Below are positions 16,982 through 25,885 of a stretch of DNA of 64,000 nucleotides, piece by piece (the stretch's first letter is position 1; each line of letters opens with the position of its first letter). Position numbers and translations under genes: made by a program. The DNA is from JBMNCQ01 sp049366715 (GTDB taxonomy: Bacteria > Bacillota > Peptococcia > Peptococcales > BICA1-8): the NCBI GenBank assembly GCA_049366715.1, contig JBMNCQ010000059.1:1-64000 (forward strand), given 5' to 3'. The notes below the pieces were generated by a model. It worked only from the letters and a program-made list of their open reading frames with translations, was not told the origin of the DNA and made no database searches.

Positions 16982-18991
16982 TTGAACAGTCAATTAAAAA
17001 AATCTGTTTGTCCCTATGATTGTCCCGATACCTGCGGGCTGGTAGCAGAGGTAAAAAACAACCGGGTAGTCAAGATCGGCGGTGACCCTGCGCATCCTTT
17101 TACACAGGGCATCCTGTGCCCCAAAATGATACGTTATCATGATGTTGTTCACTCCCCTGCCAGAATATTGCAGCCGTTAAGACGCACCGGACCTAAAGGA
17201 TCCGGACAATTTACTCCTGTCTCCTGGAATGAGGCGATAGAAACAATTACAGAGCAATGGGCTTCGCTAATAGACAGCTACGGGGCGGAGTCCATCCTGC
17301 CTTATTCCTATGCAGGAACGATGGGTCTGGTACAGCGTAATTGCGGGGAAGCCTTTTTTCACCGGTTAGGTGCTTCGCGGCTGGAAAGGACAATATGTTC
17401 AGCGGCTAAAGGTTACGGCTGGAGTGCTGTTATGGGCAAAACCCCCGCGCCGGACGCAGCGGAAGCGGTGGACAGCGATTTAATTATTCTCTGGGGTACA
17501 AATGCCTTAGCAACCAATATCCATTTCTACAAGTTAGTCCAAAAAGCCAAAAAACGGGGGGCCAGGGTCTGGGTAATTGAAACCCATGAAACACCTACGG
17601 CTAAGATAGCCGATAAGCTTATCATTGTCCGCCCCGGCACTGACGGAGCCCTGGCTTTAGGTATGATGCAGGTGATGGAAAAGAAGGACCTTTGTGACAG
17701 GGATTTCATCGAGGAGCATGTTTTAGGCTATGAGCAGTTCAAGGCAGAGATATTAGCGCAATATTCGCTGGAGAGGGTAAGCTCTCTAACGGGATTAGCC
17801 GCCGGGACGATTGAAGAGCTAGCCTGTACTTATGCCGGGGCCCGGGCCCCTTATATCAGCCTTGGTTCCGGGCTTTCCCGCTATGGAAACGGAGCAATGA
17901 CGGTGCGCTGTATTGTTTGTTTGCCGGCTGTTGCAGGGGCATGGCGGAAAAAAGGCGGAGGTTTGTTTGCCAATACCTCTACCGGCGGGGCTTTTGCGAC
18001 AGGCAAAATTACCAGGGCGGATTTTGGCCGGGAAGATACCAGACTCATTAATATGAATCAATTAGGCCATGCCCTTAATCAGATAACCGATCCGCCGGTG
18101 ATGGGCTTTTATGTCTATAACTCCAATCCTGCCATAATCGCTCCGGATCAAAATATGGTCATCAAAGGTCTCGCCCGGAAAAATTTATTTACCGTGGTTC
18201 ATGAAAGATTTATGACCGATACTGCTCTTTACGCCGATATTATCTTACCGGCGACAACTTCGCTGGAGCATTCCGATATCTACCGGTCCTACGGCCATTA
18301 TTTTGTGCAAAGGGCATTTCCTGTCATTGAGCCCCTGGGTGAAGCCAAGTCCAACTGGGATGTCTTTGCAATGCTGGCCAAAGCCCTGGGCTTTACCGAA
18401 GAGTATTTCAGTTATAGTGCCGAGGAAATGATCGAACAGCTGATAGATCAGCCTACACCCTGGCTGGCGGCAGTGGATAGAGAACAGTTAAAAGCCGGTC
18501 GGTGGGTGCGGCTTCCGGTATCTCCGGATTATAAACTAACCTACCAAACGCCTTCCGGTAAGATTGAAATTTATAATGAACGGGAATCCGAACCACTGCC
18601 CGGATATCTAAAACCCCATGGCGGCGAGGACGAGTATTGGTTTATGAACGCCCCCAGTCTTTATTCGTTAAACGGTACTTTTAATGAGCTGCCGGAGCTG
18701 GTAAAAAAGAAAGGGGTAATGCTTTTGTTTATGAATCCCCGGGATGCTTTACAAAATGGTTTCCAAGACGGACAAAGGGTTGTCGCTTATAATGACAGGG
18801 GACAGGCAACTTTTATTTTAAAAATCTCTTTACGGGCACCTGAGAAAGTTGTTTTTTCAGAAGGAATCTTATGGACTAAAGATTGTCCCGGACAACGCTC
18901 TGTTAATGCCCTGACTTCCCAGCGCTTAACGGACCGGGCGCAGGGGAGTACGTTCTATGATACGAAAGTAAGTGTGCGGGCAGAAAATTAA
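16982..18991 (+). CDS. Molybdopterin-dependent oxidoreductase, DMSO-reductase superfamily
   Basis: 669 residues from TTG 16982, which has GAAAGGGGT 8 nt upstream; upstream ATGs at 16940 and 16958 have none. N-terminal [4Fe-4S] site CPYDCPDTC...GILCPK, then Mo-bisPGD domains (FAMILY: VSWNEAIETI, LIILWGTNALATNIH, VIETHETPTAKIAD, TDTALYADIILPATT, SLNGTF) and a C-terminal dinucleotide-binding domain. No twin-arginine signal, so cytoplasmic. Cys in TICSAAKGYG is the likely Mo ligand. No electron-transfer or membrane subunits are adjacent. The substrate cannot be told; resembles YoaE/BisC-type single-subunit enzymes. Confidence 0.85.
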   Translation: MNSQLKKSVCPYDCPDTCGLVAEVKNNRVVKIGGDPAHPFTQGILCPKMIRYHDVVHSPARILQPLRRTGPKGSGQFTPVSWNEAIETITEQWASLIDSYGAESILPYSYAGTMGLVQRNCGEAFFHRLGASRLERTICSAAKGYGWSAVMGKTPAPDAAEAVDSDLIILWGTNALATNIHFYKLVQKAKKRGARVWVIETHETPTAKIADKLIIVRPGTDGALALGMMQVMEKKDLCDRDFIEEHVLGYEQFKAEILAQYSLERVSSLTGLAAGTIEELACTYAGARAPYISLGSGLSRYGNGAMTVRCIVCLPAVAGAWRKKGGGLFANTSTGGAFATGKITRADFGREDTRLINMNQLGHALNQITDPPVMGFYVYNSNPAIIAPDQNMVIKGLARKNLFTVVHERFMTDTALYADIILPATTSLEHSDIYRSYGHYFVQRAFPVIEPLGEAKSNWDVFAMLAKALGFTEEYFSYSAEEMIEQLIDQPTPWLAAVDREQLKAGRWVRLPVSPDYKLTYQTPSGKIEIYNERESEPLPGYLKPHGGEDEYWFMNAPSLYSLNGTFNELPELVKKKGVMLLFMNPRDALQNGFQDGQRVVAYNDRGQATFILKISLRAPEKVVFSEGILWTKDCPGQRSVNALTSQRLTDRAQGSTFYDTKVSVRAEN

Positions 18992-19027
18992 CGCTTTTCA
19001 CTATGGACAGAAAGGGAGGTGGCGAGT

Positions 19028-19480
19028 ATGAGTAATTTAAAAAGTGCCGAAGAGCCTGTAGTTCGTTTTGCTAAGCTGATGGCCGAATTGTATTATTTCA
19101 TGGCCCGGGAAATGATTGAGAGGCTGGGTCAGGAAGAGGGGAGAGAAGCGGTCCGGGCCGCAATCAAGAATTTTGGACAAGCCAGAATTAAAGCTATGCA
19201 TGAAGAAGCAAAAGAAAAGGGTCTGGCTCTTAATGACCTGCAAACATTTGCCCAAATCAGAGATCTGCCTATGATCGGCTGGGAAACTAATCCTGCTGAC
19301 CCCCTGGAAGTAACTTATTGTCCCATGGAAGATGTTTGGGATCAATATGGTGCTCAAGAATTGGGCGCATTATATTGTGAAATCGACTATCTTTTATATG
19401 AAGGATTCGGAGCCGTCTTAGAAAGACCTGCCTGCAGGACCTCCGGTGATAAGACCTGCAAGTTTATCCCGCGCTATTAA
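19028..19480 (+). CDS. L-2-amino-thiazoline-4-carboxylate hydrolase-like protein
   Basis: 150 residues. The helical N-terminus (AKLMAELYYFMAREMIERLG) and the C-terminal pattern TYCPMEDVW...GALYCEIDYLLYEGFG...RTSGDKTCKFI fit the ATC_hydrolase/L-2-amino-thiazoline family, which is frequently found next to oxidoreductases and Fe-S proteins in anaerobes. Conserved cysteines suggest cofactor or substrate binding. 36 bp after the molybdoenzyme and probably co-transcribed. ATG 19028 chosen over GTG 19019 because GGGAGGTGG lies 6 nt before it. Activity is unproven. Confidence 0.7.
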   Translation: MSNLKSAEEPVVRFAKLMAELYYFMAREMIERLGQEEGREAVRAAIKNFGQARIKAMHEEAKEKGLALNDLQTFAQIRDLPMIGWETNPADPLEVTYCPMEDVWDQYGAQELGALYCEIDYLLYEGFGAVLERPACRTSGDKTCKFIPRY

Positions 19481-19564
19481 CGGGAATTGCGGTTAACAGG
19501 ATTCTCTCTAATGCGTACGGTCAGTGGTTGAATATGAAAAAGAATAGTTTTGCAGTATCTTTGC

Positions 19565-19594
19565 AAGCCGCCGGACGGCGGCTTTTTATATTTT
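19565..19594 (+). terminator. Terminator
   Basis: Stem AAGCCGCC / GGCGGCTTTTTATATTTT with a GGA(C) loop, after the ATC-hydrolase-like gene. Confidence 0.85.
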
Positions 19595-19707
19595 AACTAA
19601 GCTGTTCGGGTGAGTGAAGGGCAGACATATTAACATATTAGCCGGCGTTCAGTGCCCCTGGGCGGGGAGGCCCTTAGTCCTGGTCTCAAAATGGCTTTTT
19701 TTTCAAA

Positions 19708-19736
19708 TTGTTTCCGAACGCATGTTCGAGTATAAT
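19708..19736 (+). promoter_or_regulatory. LexA (SOS) box within the UvrX promoter
   Basis: CGAACGCATGTTCG at 19715-19728 is a perfect match to the Gram-positive LexA/DinR box CGAAC-N4-GTTCG. It fills the spacer of a promoter with TTGTTT (19708-19713), 17 nt, TATAAT (19731-19736), so bound LexA would block it. Confidence 0.95.
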
Positions 19737-19768
19737 GTAATTATCCTTTAGTATTGGACGGCGATTTT

Positions 19769-21028
19769 ATGTTTGATTACAGCAAATTACCCCGGCATAC
19801 TGTCTTATGTGTTGATATGAAAAGCTTTTATGCCAGTTGTGAATGTGCAGTGAGGGGATGGGACCCTTTAAATACCTATTTGGCGGTAGTTGGTGACAGG
19901 CACTACAGCGGCAGCATTGTTCTAGCCTCGACTCCGAAAATGAAAAAGGACTACGGCATAAAGACAGGGAGCAGGCTTTTTGAAATTCCCCGGGACCCCA
20001 AGATCCATCTTGTTGAGGCCCGGATGGCTCTTTATTTAAACCAGTCGTTACAGATTAACCGTTTATTATATGAATTTGCTCCTTTAGAAGCGATTCACAC
20101 TTATAGTGTAGATGAATTCTGGGTCTGTATTGACGGTACGGAAAATTTGTTAGGAGATAAGTGGAAAATAGCAGAAACGATTAAAGAAAACATTTTAGCA
20201 AGGTTCGGACTTCCTTCTTGTATAGGGATCGGCCCTAACAAATTTTTAGCCAAGGTTATTTTAGATGTTGAAGCGAAAACGATAGGTATTGCCGAATGCC
20301 GCTATGAAGATGTTGCCCGCAAAATCTGGCCCCAGCCTATCGAAAAAATCTGGGGAATCGGCCGGAGAATGAAAAAGAATTTAAATAGACTGGGGATTCT
20401 GACCCTGGGCCATTTAGCTCAATACCCTCCGGAACACTTAAAAAAGCATTATGGGATAATGGGTGAACAACTTTACCGGCATGCCTGGGGCGTAGATCTT
20501 TCACCGGTTACCGGGGATAATTCCGCCCGGCTGCCCAAAGGATTTGGTCATGGCATAACCTTGCTTAAAGATTATAAGACCCGGGAAGAGATTCAAAGGG
20601 TTATTTTAGAGCTGGGCGAAGAAGTAGCGCGCCGGGCCAGGCAGGCTAAGATGGCCGGCAGGACAATCAGTTTGGGCTTGGTTTATAGTCAGACCGGAGG
20701 GGGCGGCAGTTTCTTCAAGTCCTCTACCCGGGAAGAACCAACAAATATCACCGGGGAAATTTATCAAGGATGTCTGCAAATTCTTGACCGGAATTACCGG
20801 GGGCAAATCGTCCGCCAAATTCATGTAACTTTAAGTAATCTTTATCCTGATCAGGTGATTCAATTAAATCTTTTTGAGGACAGGGAGAAAAACCACCGCC
20901 TTGGCTATGTAATTGATGAAATCAGAGCCAAGTATGGCAATACGGCTTTACTGAGGGCGCAGAGTTTTGTAAAGGGCGGAATCATGATGGAGCGGGCTGA
21001 AAAAATAGGAGGACATAAAGCGTTATGA
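19769..21028 (+). CDS. Y-family DNA polymerase, UvrX/YqjW type
   Basis: 419 residues. Palm motif VLCVDMKSFYASCE with the catalytic Asp and steric residues, TYSVDEFWV (second catalytic acidic pair SVDE), HhH motif IWGIGRRMKKNLNRLGI and little-finger domain. Error-prone lesion-bypass polymerase of the Bacillus UvrX/YqjW subgroup (UmuC/DinB superfamily). First gene of an SOS operon with YolD and SRAP. ATG 19769 is preferred to TTG 19754; the ribosome site is weak. C-terminus contains a possible beta-clamp motif (QLNLF). Confidence 0.93.
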   Translation: MFDYSKLPRHTVLCVDMKSFYASCECAVRGWDPLNTYLAVVGDRHYSGSIVLASTPKMKKDYGIKTGSRLFEIPRDPKIHLVEARMALYLNQSLQINRLLYEFAPLEAIHTYSVDEFWVCIDGTENLLGDKWKIAETIKENILARFGLPSCIGIGPNKFLAKVILDVEAKTIGIAECRYEDVARKIWPQPIEKIWGIGRRMKKNLNRLGILTLGHLAQYPPEHLKKHYGIMGEQLYRHAWGVDLSPVTGDNSARLPKGFGHGITLLKDYKTREEIQRVILELGEEVARRARQAKMAGRTISLGLVYSQTGGGGSFFKSSTREEPTNITGEIYQGCLQILDRNYRGQIVRQIHVTLSNLYPDQVIQLNLFEDREKNHRLGYVIDEIRAKYGNTALLRAQSFVKGGIMMERAEKIGGHKAL

Positions 21029-21363
21029 AGGATAGAGGTGCTGTTAAATGGTCGGCGTTGATGCTGCCCGAGCATAAACAGCTTTTAGAAGAGTTTTATG
21101 CTGAACAAAATTATGTGGAGAAACCAAATCTGGACCAGGATAAATGTGCGGAAATCAATAATATCCTGACGGAGGCCCTAAAAAATAACCTCCGGGTAAA
21201 AATAGAAATTTATCATGATCACGCTTTGCGGACAATAACAGGTCTAATCAAAAAATATGATCCCGCAGAGCAAAGTATTAAGGTTGCAGGTCCGGGGAGA
21301 GAGGAAATAAAAATATATCTAAACCAGATTGCGGATGCAGAAATATTTGCGGCATGGGATTAA
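21025..21363 (+). CDS. YolD-like protein
   Basis: 112 residues with the YolD signature (KWSALMLPEHKQLLEEF at the start, LRVKIEIYHD in the middle). YolD proteins are encoded directly after UvrX/YqjW polymerases in Firmicutes and are thought to act as their UmuD-like partners, though without protease motif. Overlaps the polymerase stop by 4 nt (ATGA), so translationally coupled. Confidence 0.9.
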   Translation: MKDRGAVKWSALMLPEHKQLLEEFYAEQNYVEKPNLDQDKCAEINNILTEALKNNLRVKIEIYHDHALRTITGLIKKYDPAEQSIKVAGPGREEIKIYLNQIADAEIFAAWD

Positions 21364-21485
21364 AGGATTGTTATGTTTCCTATAAGACTGCAGCGCGCCG
21401 AATGCTTCATTAATGAGCAAAGCATTGGGCTGAGAAGTAGGATATTGGATATAAAAAGTCGAATAGTTAAATGGGTGAAGAGAAG

Positions 21486-22154
21486 ATGTGCGGACGGTTT
21501 ACACGATTAAAAAACCTGCGGGAAATTATGAAGAGGTTTAATATACAAATACCTGAGATTATTAGTGCGGATTTAACTGAGAAAAATGATTTTATTGTCC
21601 CCGGACAGGATGTCTGGATCGTTTACTGTGAGGGCGGGAAAAACATTTTGGCACCCCATCGCTGGGGACTTGTTCCTCCGTGGGCTAAGGATAGTAAAAC
21701 AGGCTCTAAAATGATCAATGCCCGGGTAGAGACAATAGCCGAAAAACCGAGCTTTAAAAATTCCTTTCTTAACAGCAGGTGTTTAATTATCGCTGATGGT
21801 TATTATGAATGGTTGAAGCAGGGCACTAAAAAAACTCCTTATCATTTCCACCTGGATAGCCGGGAGTTATTCGGTTTTGCCGGGATCCGTTCTTGGTGGC
21901 AGGATGGGCAGGAGAGTTTACAAACCTGCGCTATGATCACTGCCCCTGCACATGAGAAAATAGCTGAAATTCATCCTAGAATGCCGGTCATAATAGCTCC
22001 GGAATTGGAAAAAGAGTGGTTAAACCCTCATCTGAAAAATCCGGAAGCACTGCGGCAGCTTCTCAGGAATAATCGTAATGACGGTTTGGAATATCAGGAA
22101 CTTTCCGTTAAAAGACCGGGCAATACCAGACAAATCAGCTTGTGGGACGATTGA
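21486..22154 (+). CDS. SRAP-family abasic-site DNA-protein crosslink protein (YedK/HMCES-like)
   Basis: 222 residues. The SRAP family crosslinks to abasic sites in single-stranded DNA through Cys2. The ATG at 21486 is required because only it exposes that cysteine (MCGRFTR); the frame is open from 21471. Other hallmarks: INARVETIAEKPSF, the Glu in GYYEWLK and HPRMPV with the catalytic His. Third member of the SOS cassette, 120 bp after YolD, no terminator between. Confidence 0.94.
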   Translation: MCGRFTRLKNLREIMKRFNIQIPEIISADLTEKNDFIVPGQDVWIVYCEGGKNILAPHRWGLVPPWAKDSKTGSKMINARVETIAEKPSFKNSFLNSRCLIIADGYYEWLKQGTKKTPYHFHLDSRELFGFAGIRSWWQDGQESLQTCAMITAPAHEKIAEIHPRMPVIIAPELEKEWLNPHLKNPEALRQLLRNNRNDGLEYQELSVKRPGNTRQISLWDD

Positions 22155-22170
22155 CGGAGGAAAAATACGG

Positions 22171-22371
22171 GTGGGTGATCGTGTGTTTGCATATACCGCT
22201 GTGGTGGATTATTATGACAAGAACAAAGCCCAGAGGGTTATTCGCAAAACTGTTTTAGCGAAAAATATCAAAGAGGCGGCTAAAAAATTAAATGCTTTAG
22301 GTAAAATTAAAAGTATCGAATGGGAAGAGGTACCTAATATCGCTGCAGACAGGCAGCTAGAATTTTTTTAA
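22171..22371 (+). CDS. Small hypothetical protein of the SOS cassette
   Basis: 66 residues starting at GTG 22171, with ACGGAGGAAA 8 nt upstream; the frame is open further up but only through the SRAP gene. Sequence MGDRVFAYTAVVDYYDKN...VLAKNIKEAAKKLNALGKIKSIEW looks like a small beta-alpha fold; no motif recognised. 16 bp after the SRAP stop and followed by a terminator, so it belongs to the same transcript. Function unknown. Confidence 0.6.
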   Translation: MGDRVFAYTAVVDYYDKNKAQRVIRKTVLAKNIKEAAKKLNALGKIKSIEWEEVPNIAADRQLEFF

Positions 22372-22442
22372 TTTTTGTAAGGCGGACATAAGCACAATTA
22401 TTATGTGTTTTAAAGGTGGGGAGAATTTAAGAGAGACTGACG

Positions 22443-22470
22443 GAACCGGGCTTTGGCCCGGTTTTTTGTT
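22443..22470 (+). terminator. Terminator of the SOS cassette
   Basis: Stem AACCGGGC / GCCCGGTT with TTT-type loop and a T6 run. Confidence 0.9.
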
Positions 22471-22645
22471 TTACCCTGCTCTAAAAAAGTTTACCACCAT
22501 TAACTTTTCCCGGGAAAGCAGAATAATATATTAATAAATAGAACCAGAGATGTAATAAGGTGTCTTAACTGCACTGATTCCTTGTAAAATTCCGCAAAAT
22601 TTTGTAACCATTTTAGAGCACGATTCATAATCTACAGTGAGTAAG

Positions 22646-22665
22646 AAGTTAGCCGCCGCTAACTT
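22646..22665 (+). promoter_or_regulatory. Inverted repeat upstream of feoA, candidate iron-regulator operator
   Basis: AAGTTAGC-CGCC-GCTAACTT, perfect 8-bp arms, 35 bp before feoA. The half-site GTTAGC resembles DtxR/IdeR/MntR operators (TTAGGTTAGCCTAACTAA), and a DtxR-family gene lies downstream at 25182. It could instead be a leader hairpin, but no T-run follows. The other 220 bp of this gap (22471-22690) show no gene. Confidence 0.5.
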
Positions 22666-22699
22666 TGTTATTGCCGAGTAACTAAGGGGGTGTATGTTT

Positions 22700-22927
22700 A
22701 TGAAAATGTTTCAAATAAAGCCCGGGGAACTGGCCCGGGTTCAGGAGTTAGAAGCCGAAGGCACCATCCGCCGGAGATTGCTGGATTTGGGTCTGGTACC
22801 AGGGACCCTGATCGCAAATATCAGGCGCAGCCCTTTAGGGGACCCTACCCTTTATGCAATCCGCGGAGCGATGATCGCTTTAAGAAAAGAAGAAGCAAAA
22901 CTGGTTAATGTTTTTAAGGAGGGATAA
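22700..22927 (+). CDS. feoA: FeoA, ferrous iron transport accessory protein
   Basis: 75 residues, SH3-like FeoA domain (LEAEGTIRRRLLDLGLVPGTLI, DPTLYAIRGAMIALRKEEAKLV). Works with FeoB in Fe(II) uptake. ATG 22700 is chosen over 22694 for spacing from AAGGGGGTG. Three bp before the FeoB GTPase gene. Confidence 0.94.
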   Translation: MKMFQIKPGELARVQELEAEGTIRRRLLDLGLVPGTLIANIRRSPLGDPTLYAIRGAMIALRKEEAKLVNVFKEG

Positions 22928-22930
22928 ATA

Positions 22931-23671
22931 ATGGGTATTACTAATCAATCATCAGGAATGAATATACTGAGGGAGAAGTTTAATGTTAAAAATGAAGCAA
23001 ATCAACCGGTTATTGCCCTGGCGGGTAATCCTAACACCGGCAAAAGTACGGTTTTTAATGCCTTGACAGGGTTAAACCAGCATACCGGCAACTGGCCGGG
23101 TAAAACGGTTTTACAGGCACAGGGTATTTTTAGATATCAGGAGAGAGTGTATAGGCTGGTGGATTTGCCGGGTACTTATTCTTTGCTGGCTAATTCGTCG
23201 GAGGAAGAGGTTGCCAGGGATTTCATCTATTTCGGTCATCCTGATGTTACTGTCGTGGTTAGTGATGCGACCTGTTTGGAGCGTAATTTAAATCTTGTTT
23301 ATCAAATAATGGAGATTACGCCCCAGGTGGTGTTATGTTTAAATTTGATGGATGAAGCCAGAAGAAAAAGGATAAATGTAGATACTGAAAAACTTGCAGG
23401 AAAATTAGGCATTCCGGTGATACCTGCAATTGCCCGGGAAGAAGTGGGTTTAAATGAGTTAAAGGAAACAATTGCCCGGATGATAAAGGGTGAGATCGCC
23501 ACCCGCCCGGTACTGGTAAAATATGATAACGAAATCGAAGAAGCTCTGGACGTTTTAATACCCAGGTTAGCTTCCCTGCTGGGGGAACAGTATAATTTAC
23601 GCTGGTTGGCTCTTAAACTCCTTGACGGGGATAAGCAAATAATTAACCTTTTAGAAACGCAAAGGGTGTAA
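22931..23671 (+). CDS. feoB: FeoB GTPase domain as a separate protein
   Basis: 246 residues: the cytosolic G domain and helical GDI domain of FeoB. G1 GNPNTGKST, G2/Switch I (NWPGKTV), G3 DLPGT, G4 NLMD, then the helical part to LLETQRV. Canonical FeoB continues into the membrane; here a TAA ends the protein and a separate gene with its own AAGGAGG site encodes the membrane part 11 bp later. 246 + 457 residues equals a usual full-length FeoB, so the function is probably kept by two chains. Confidence 0.92.
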   Translation: MGITNQSSGMNILREKFNVKNEANQPVIALAGNPNTGKSTVFNALTGLNQHTGNWPGKTVLQAQGIFRYQERVYRLVDLPGTYSLLANSSEEEVARDFIYFGHPDVTVVVSDATCLERNLNLVYQIMEITPQVVLCLNLMDEARRKRINVDTEKLAGKLGIPVIPAIAREEVGLNELKETIARMIKGEIATRPVLVKYDNEIEEALDVLIPRLASLLGEQYNLRWLALKLLDGDKQIINLLETQRV

Positions 23672-23682
23672 GGAGGATTAAA

Positions 23683-25056
23683 ATGGCGATGAATATCAAA
23701 GAAATCGCGCAAGGTCTTGACATTACCCAGGAGAGTCTCCGGGATCAAGTGGTTAAAAACATTTATACTTATGCTGAGGAAACTGCCGGTGATGTGGTTA
23801 AAAGAGAAAAAATAAAAGTAGACTGGGATAAGAAGCTGGACGGTATCCTGACTTCTCCTGTTTTAGGATATCCGTTAATGTTTCTGCTGTTGGGAATAAT
23901 ATTCTGGCTTACCATAGCCGGGGCTAACGTGCCTTCGGGTCTGCTGGCCGATTTATTGTTCAGCATCGAAGATAAATTATCGGCCTTTGTGTTGAATGCC
24001 GGGCTGCCTGCCTGGTTCCACGGTCTGTTTATCCTGGGAGTTTACCGGACTTTAGCCTGGGTTGTCTCTGTTATGCTGCCTCCCATGGCAATCTTTTTCC
24101 CCTTATTTACTTTACTGGAGGATTTAGGTTATTTACCCCGGGTAGCTTTTAACCTGGATAGAATATTTAAAGCCTGCGGAACCCACGGCAAGCAGGTCTT
24201 AACGATGTGTATGGGTTTCGGCTGTAATGCGGCCGGCATTATTTCCTGCCGGATAATTGACTCTCCCCGGGAAAAATTAATTGCTATTTTAACCAATAAT
24301 TTTGTTCCCTGCAACGGCCGGTTTCCAACCTTAATTGCCATTGCGATGATTTTTATGGGCGGAATTACCGCTTCCGGCAGCGGAACATTAATGGCCACTA
24401 CAGTGGTAATGGGGATGGTTTTAATCGGCATAGCAGTGACTTTGCTTATTTCTTTACTGCTTTCTAAAACAATATTAAAAGGGATCCCCTCGACATTTAC
24501 CCTGGAGCTGCCTCCTTTTCGAAAGCCTCAGGTAGGGAAGGTCATTGTCAGGTCAATATTTGACAGAACAATTTTTGTTCTGACCCGGGCCATGGTTGTG
24601 GCCGCACCGGTGGGCTTAGTGATCTGGTTATTGGCTAACACCTATATTGGTGATTTAAGTCTTTTAGCCACGGCAGCCGGATTTCTCGATCCCTTTGCCA
24701 AAGCCATCGGTCTGGACGGATTTATCCTGATGGCCTTCATCCTGGGGCTGCCGGCTAATGAAATCGTATTACCCATCCTTATTATGTCCTATCTTTCCAC
24801 GGGAGCCATGCTGGAGTTAGATAGTCTGCAGGAGATGGGCGGCCTTTTTGTTAGTCACGGCTGGACCTGGCTGACGGCCCTTTGTACCATGCTGTTCTCC
24901 TTACTGCATTATCCGTGCGGGACTACCTTATGGACCATTGCTAAAGAAACAAAGAGCTTAAAATGGACTCTGGCAGCTTTTCTAATTCCCACTGTTATAG
25001 CGGTAACGGTCTGTTTTACCGTAGCCCAGATTGTCAGGGGATTTGGTTTCGTCTAG
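23683..25056 (+). CDS. FeoB membrane (Gate-motif) domain as a separate protein
   Basis: 457 residues. About 60 cytosolic residues are followed by many hydrophobic segments. FeoB Gate motifs are present: LGYLPRVAFNLDRIF, the conserved Cys in MGFGCNAAGIISCRIID, NNFVPCNGRFPTL, and a second repeat (GLPANEIVLPIL, LHYPCGTTLWTI). Forms the Fe(II)-permeation part. ATG 23683 with GTAAGGAGGATTAAA. The gene pair is best read as a natural split of FeoB, not a frameshift, because both pieces have proper ends and starts. Confidence 0.92.
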   Translation: MAMNIKEIAQGLDITQESLRDQVVKNIYTYAEETAGDVVKREKIKVDWDKKLDGILTSPVLGYPLMFLLLGIIFWLTIAGANVPSGLLADLLFSIEDKLSAFVLNAGLPAWFHGLFILGVYRTLAWVVSVMLPPMAIFFPLFTLLEDLGYLPRVAFNLDRIFKACGTHGKQVLTMCMGFGCNAAGIISCRIIDSPREKLIAILTNNFVPCNGRFPTLIAIAMIFMGGITASGSGTLMATTVVMGMVLIGIAVTLLISLLLSKTILKGIPSTFTLELPPFRKPQVGKVIVRSIFDRTIFVLTRAMVVAAPVGLVIWLLANTYIGDLSLLATAAGFLDPFAKAIGLDGFILMAFILGLPANEIVLPILIMSYLSTGAMLELDSLQEMGGLFVSHGWTWLTALCTMLFSLLHYPCGTTLWTIAKETKSLKWTLAAFLIPTVIAVTVCFTVAQIVRGFGFV

Positions 25057-25071
25057 TCGTGGCTGCAACAG

Positions 25072-25112
25072 GGCAGGTTGCTTAGTTCAATCACTAGGCA
25101 GCCTGTTTTTTA
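25072..25112 (+). terminator. Terminator of the feo operon
   Basis: About 12-bp stem with two G-U pairs (CAGGTTGCTTAG / CTAGGCAGCCTG) and a T6 run. Confidence 0.85.
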
Positions 25113-25181
25113 TTTGTAAAATAGTTATAATCGCTTTCTTTGCTACGTAAATATAAAAAGAAAGCAAATGGAGGGATGAAA

Positions 25182-25679
25182 GTGAGTAATAATATGGAAA
25201 AAGAATTTTATACTGTTCGCGGTTATGCCCTCTTAAATCAGGAAGAGAACAACCTCACTCCCAGCATGGAGGACTATTTGGAAATGGCCTACCGTTTATC
25301 CAGGGATAAGGGGTTTACCAGAATCAGTGATTTGGCCGGGGCCTTAAATGTTCAGCCGCCGTCGGTTAGTAAAATGGTGAATAAACTGGCGGAATTGGGA
25401 TATCTGATCTATGAAAAATACGGCATTATTCAGCTTACCGATACTGGGATAGATATAGGTAAATACCTGCTGGAACGGCATGAGACAATAGAAAAATTTC
25501 TTTTACTAATTGGTGTCGAGGAAAATCTTTTAGAACAGACGGAGAAAATAGAACATAATATTAGTGAATATACCCTGCAGCGGATCAGATTTTTCCTGGC
25601 CTTTTTTGCAGAAAACGCAGAAGTATCTAAAGAATTTCAAGAAGCAGTCAGAAAAGAGAAGTGCCGCCATAGTTCTTAG
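25182..25679 (+). CDS. DtxR/MntR-family metal-dependent regulator
   Basis: About 165 residues. Winged helix with the family signature TPSMEDYLEMAYRLS, ISDLAGALNVQPPSVSKMVNKLAELGYL, and the metal-binding/dimerisation region (LLERHETIEKFLLLIG, E..EHNIS). Lacks the C-terminal SH3 domain, like MntR. GTG 25182 follows GGAGGG by 6 nt. Position after feoAB suggests Fe(II) or Mn(II) sensing and control of the feo genes; see the inverted repeat at 22646. Confidence 0.9.
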   Translation: MSNNMEKEFYTVRGYALLNQEENNLTPSMEDYLEMAYRLSRDKGFTRISDLAGALNVQPPSVSKMVNKLAELGYLIYEKYGIIQLTDTGIDIGKYLLERHETIEKFLLLIGVEENLLEQTEKIEHNISEYTLQRIRFFLAFFAENAEVSKEFQEAVRKEKCRHSS

Positions 25680-25885
25680 TTAAGATAAATATCAAAGTTA
25701 TTTCGGGGAAAAGGCCGCTCCCTGAGAGATTAGGTTTCAATAAAGACGGGAAAATACAGTACGACGGCGGAATGTTTGGGCCGGAAAAGTTAAAATAATT
25801 AATATTGTTTGCTGTAAATAATTACAGGCTTCCTCCTTTTATGCACGAATTTCATATGATATTAGTAGAAGGGAGGGAAGTCTAA

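Noticed and set aside
22078..22170. Upstream extension of the 66-residue protein
   Set aside because: Reads through the end of the SRAP gene in another frame; a good ribosome site exists only for GTG 22171.
22931..23683. FeoB frameshift or nonsense mutation
   Set aside because: The gap contains a proper ribosome site and start codon and both products are of domain length, so a true split is more likely.
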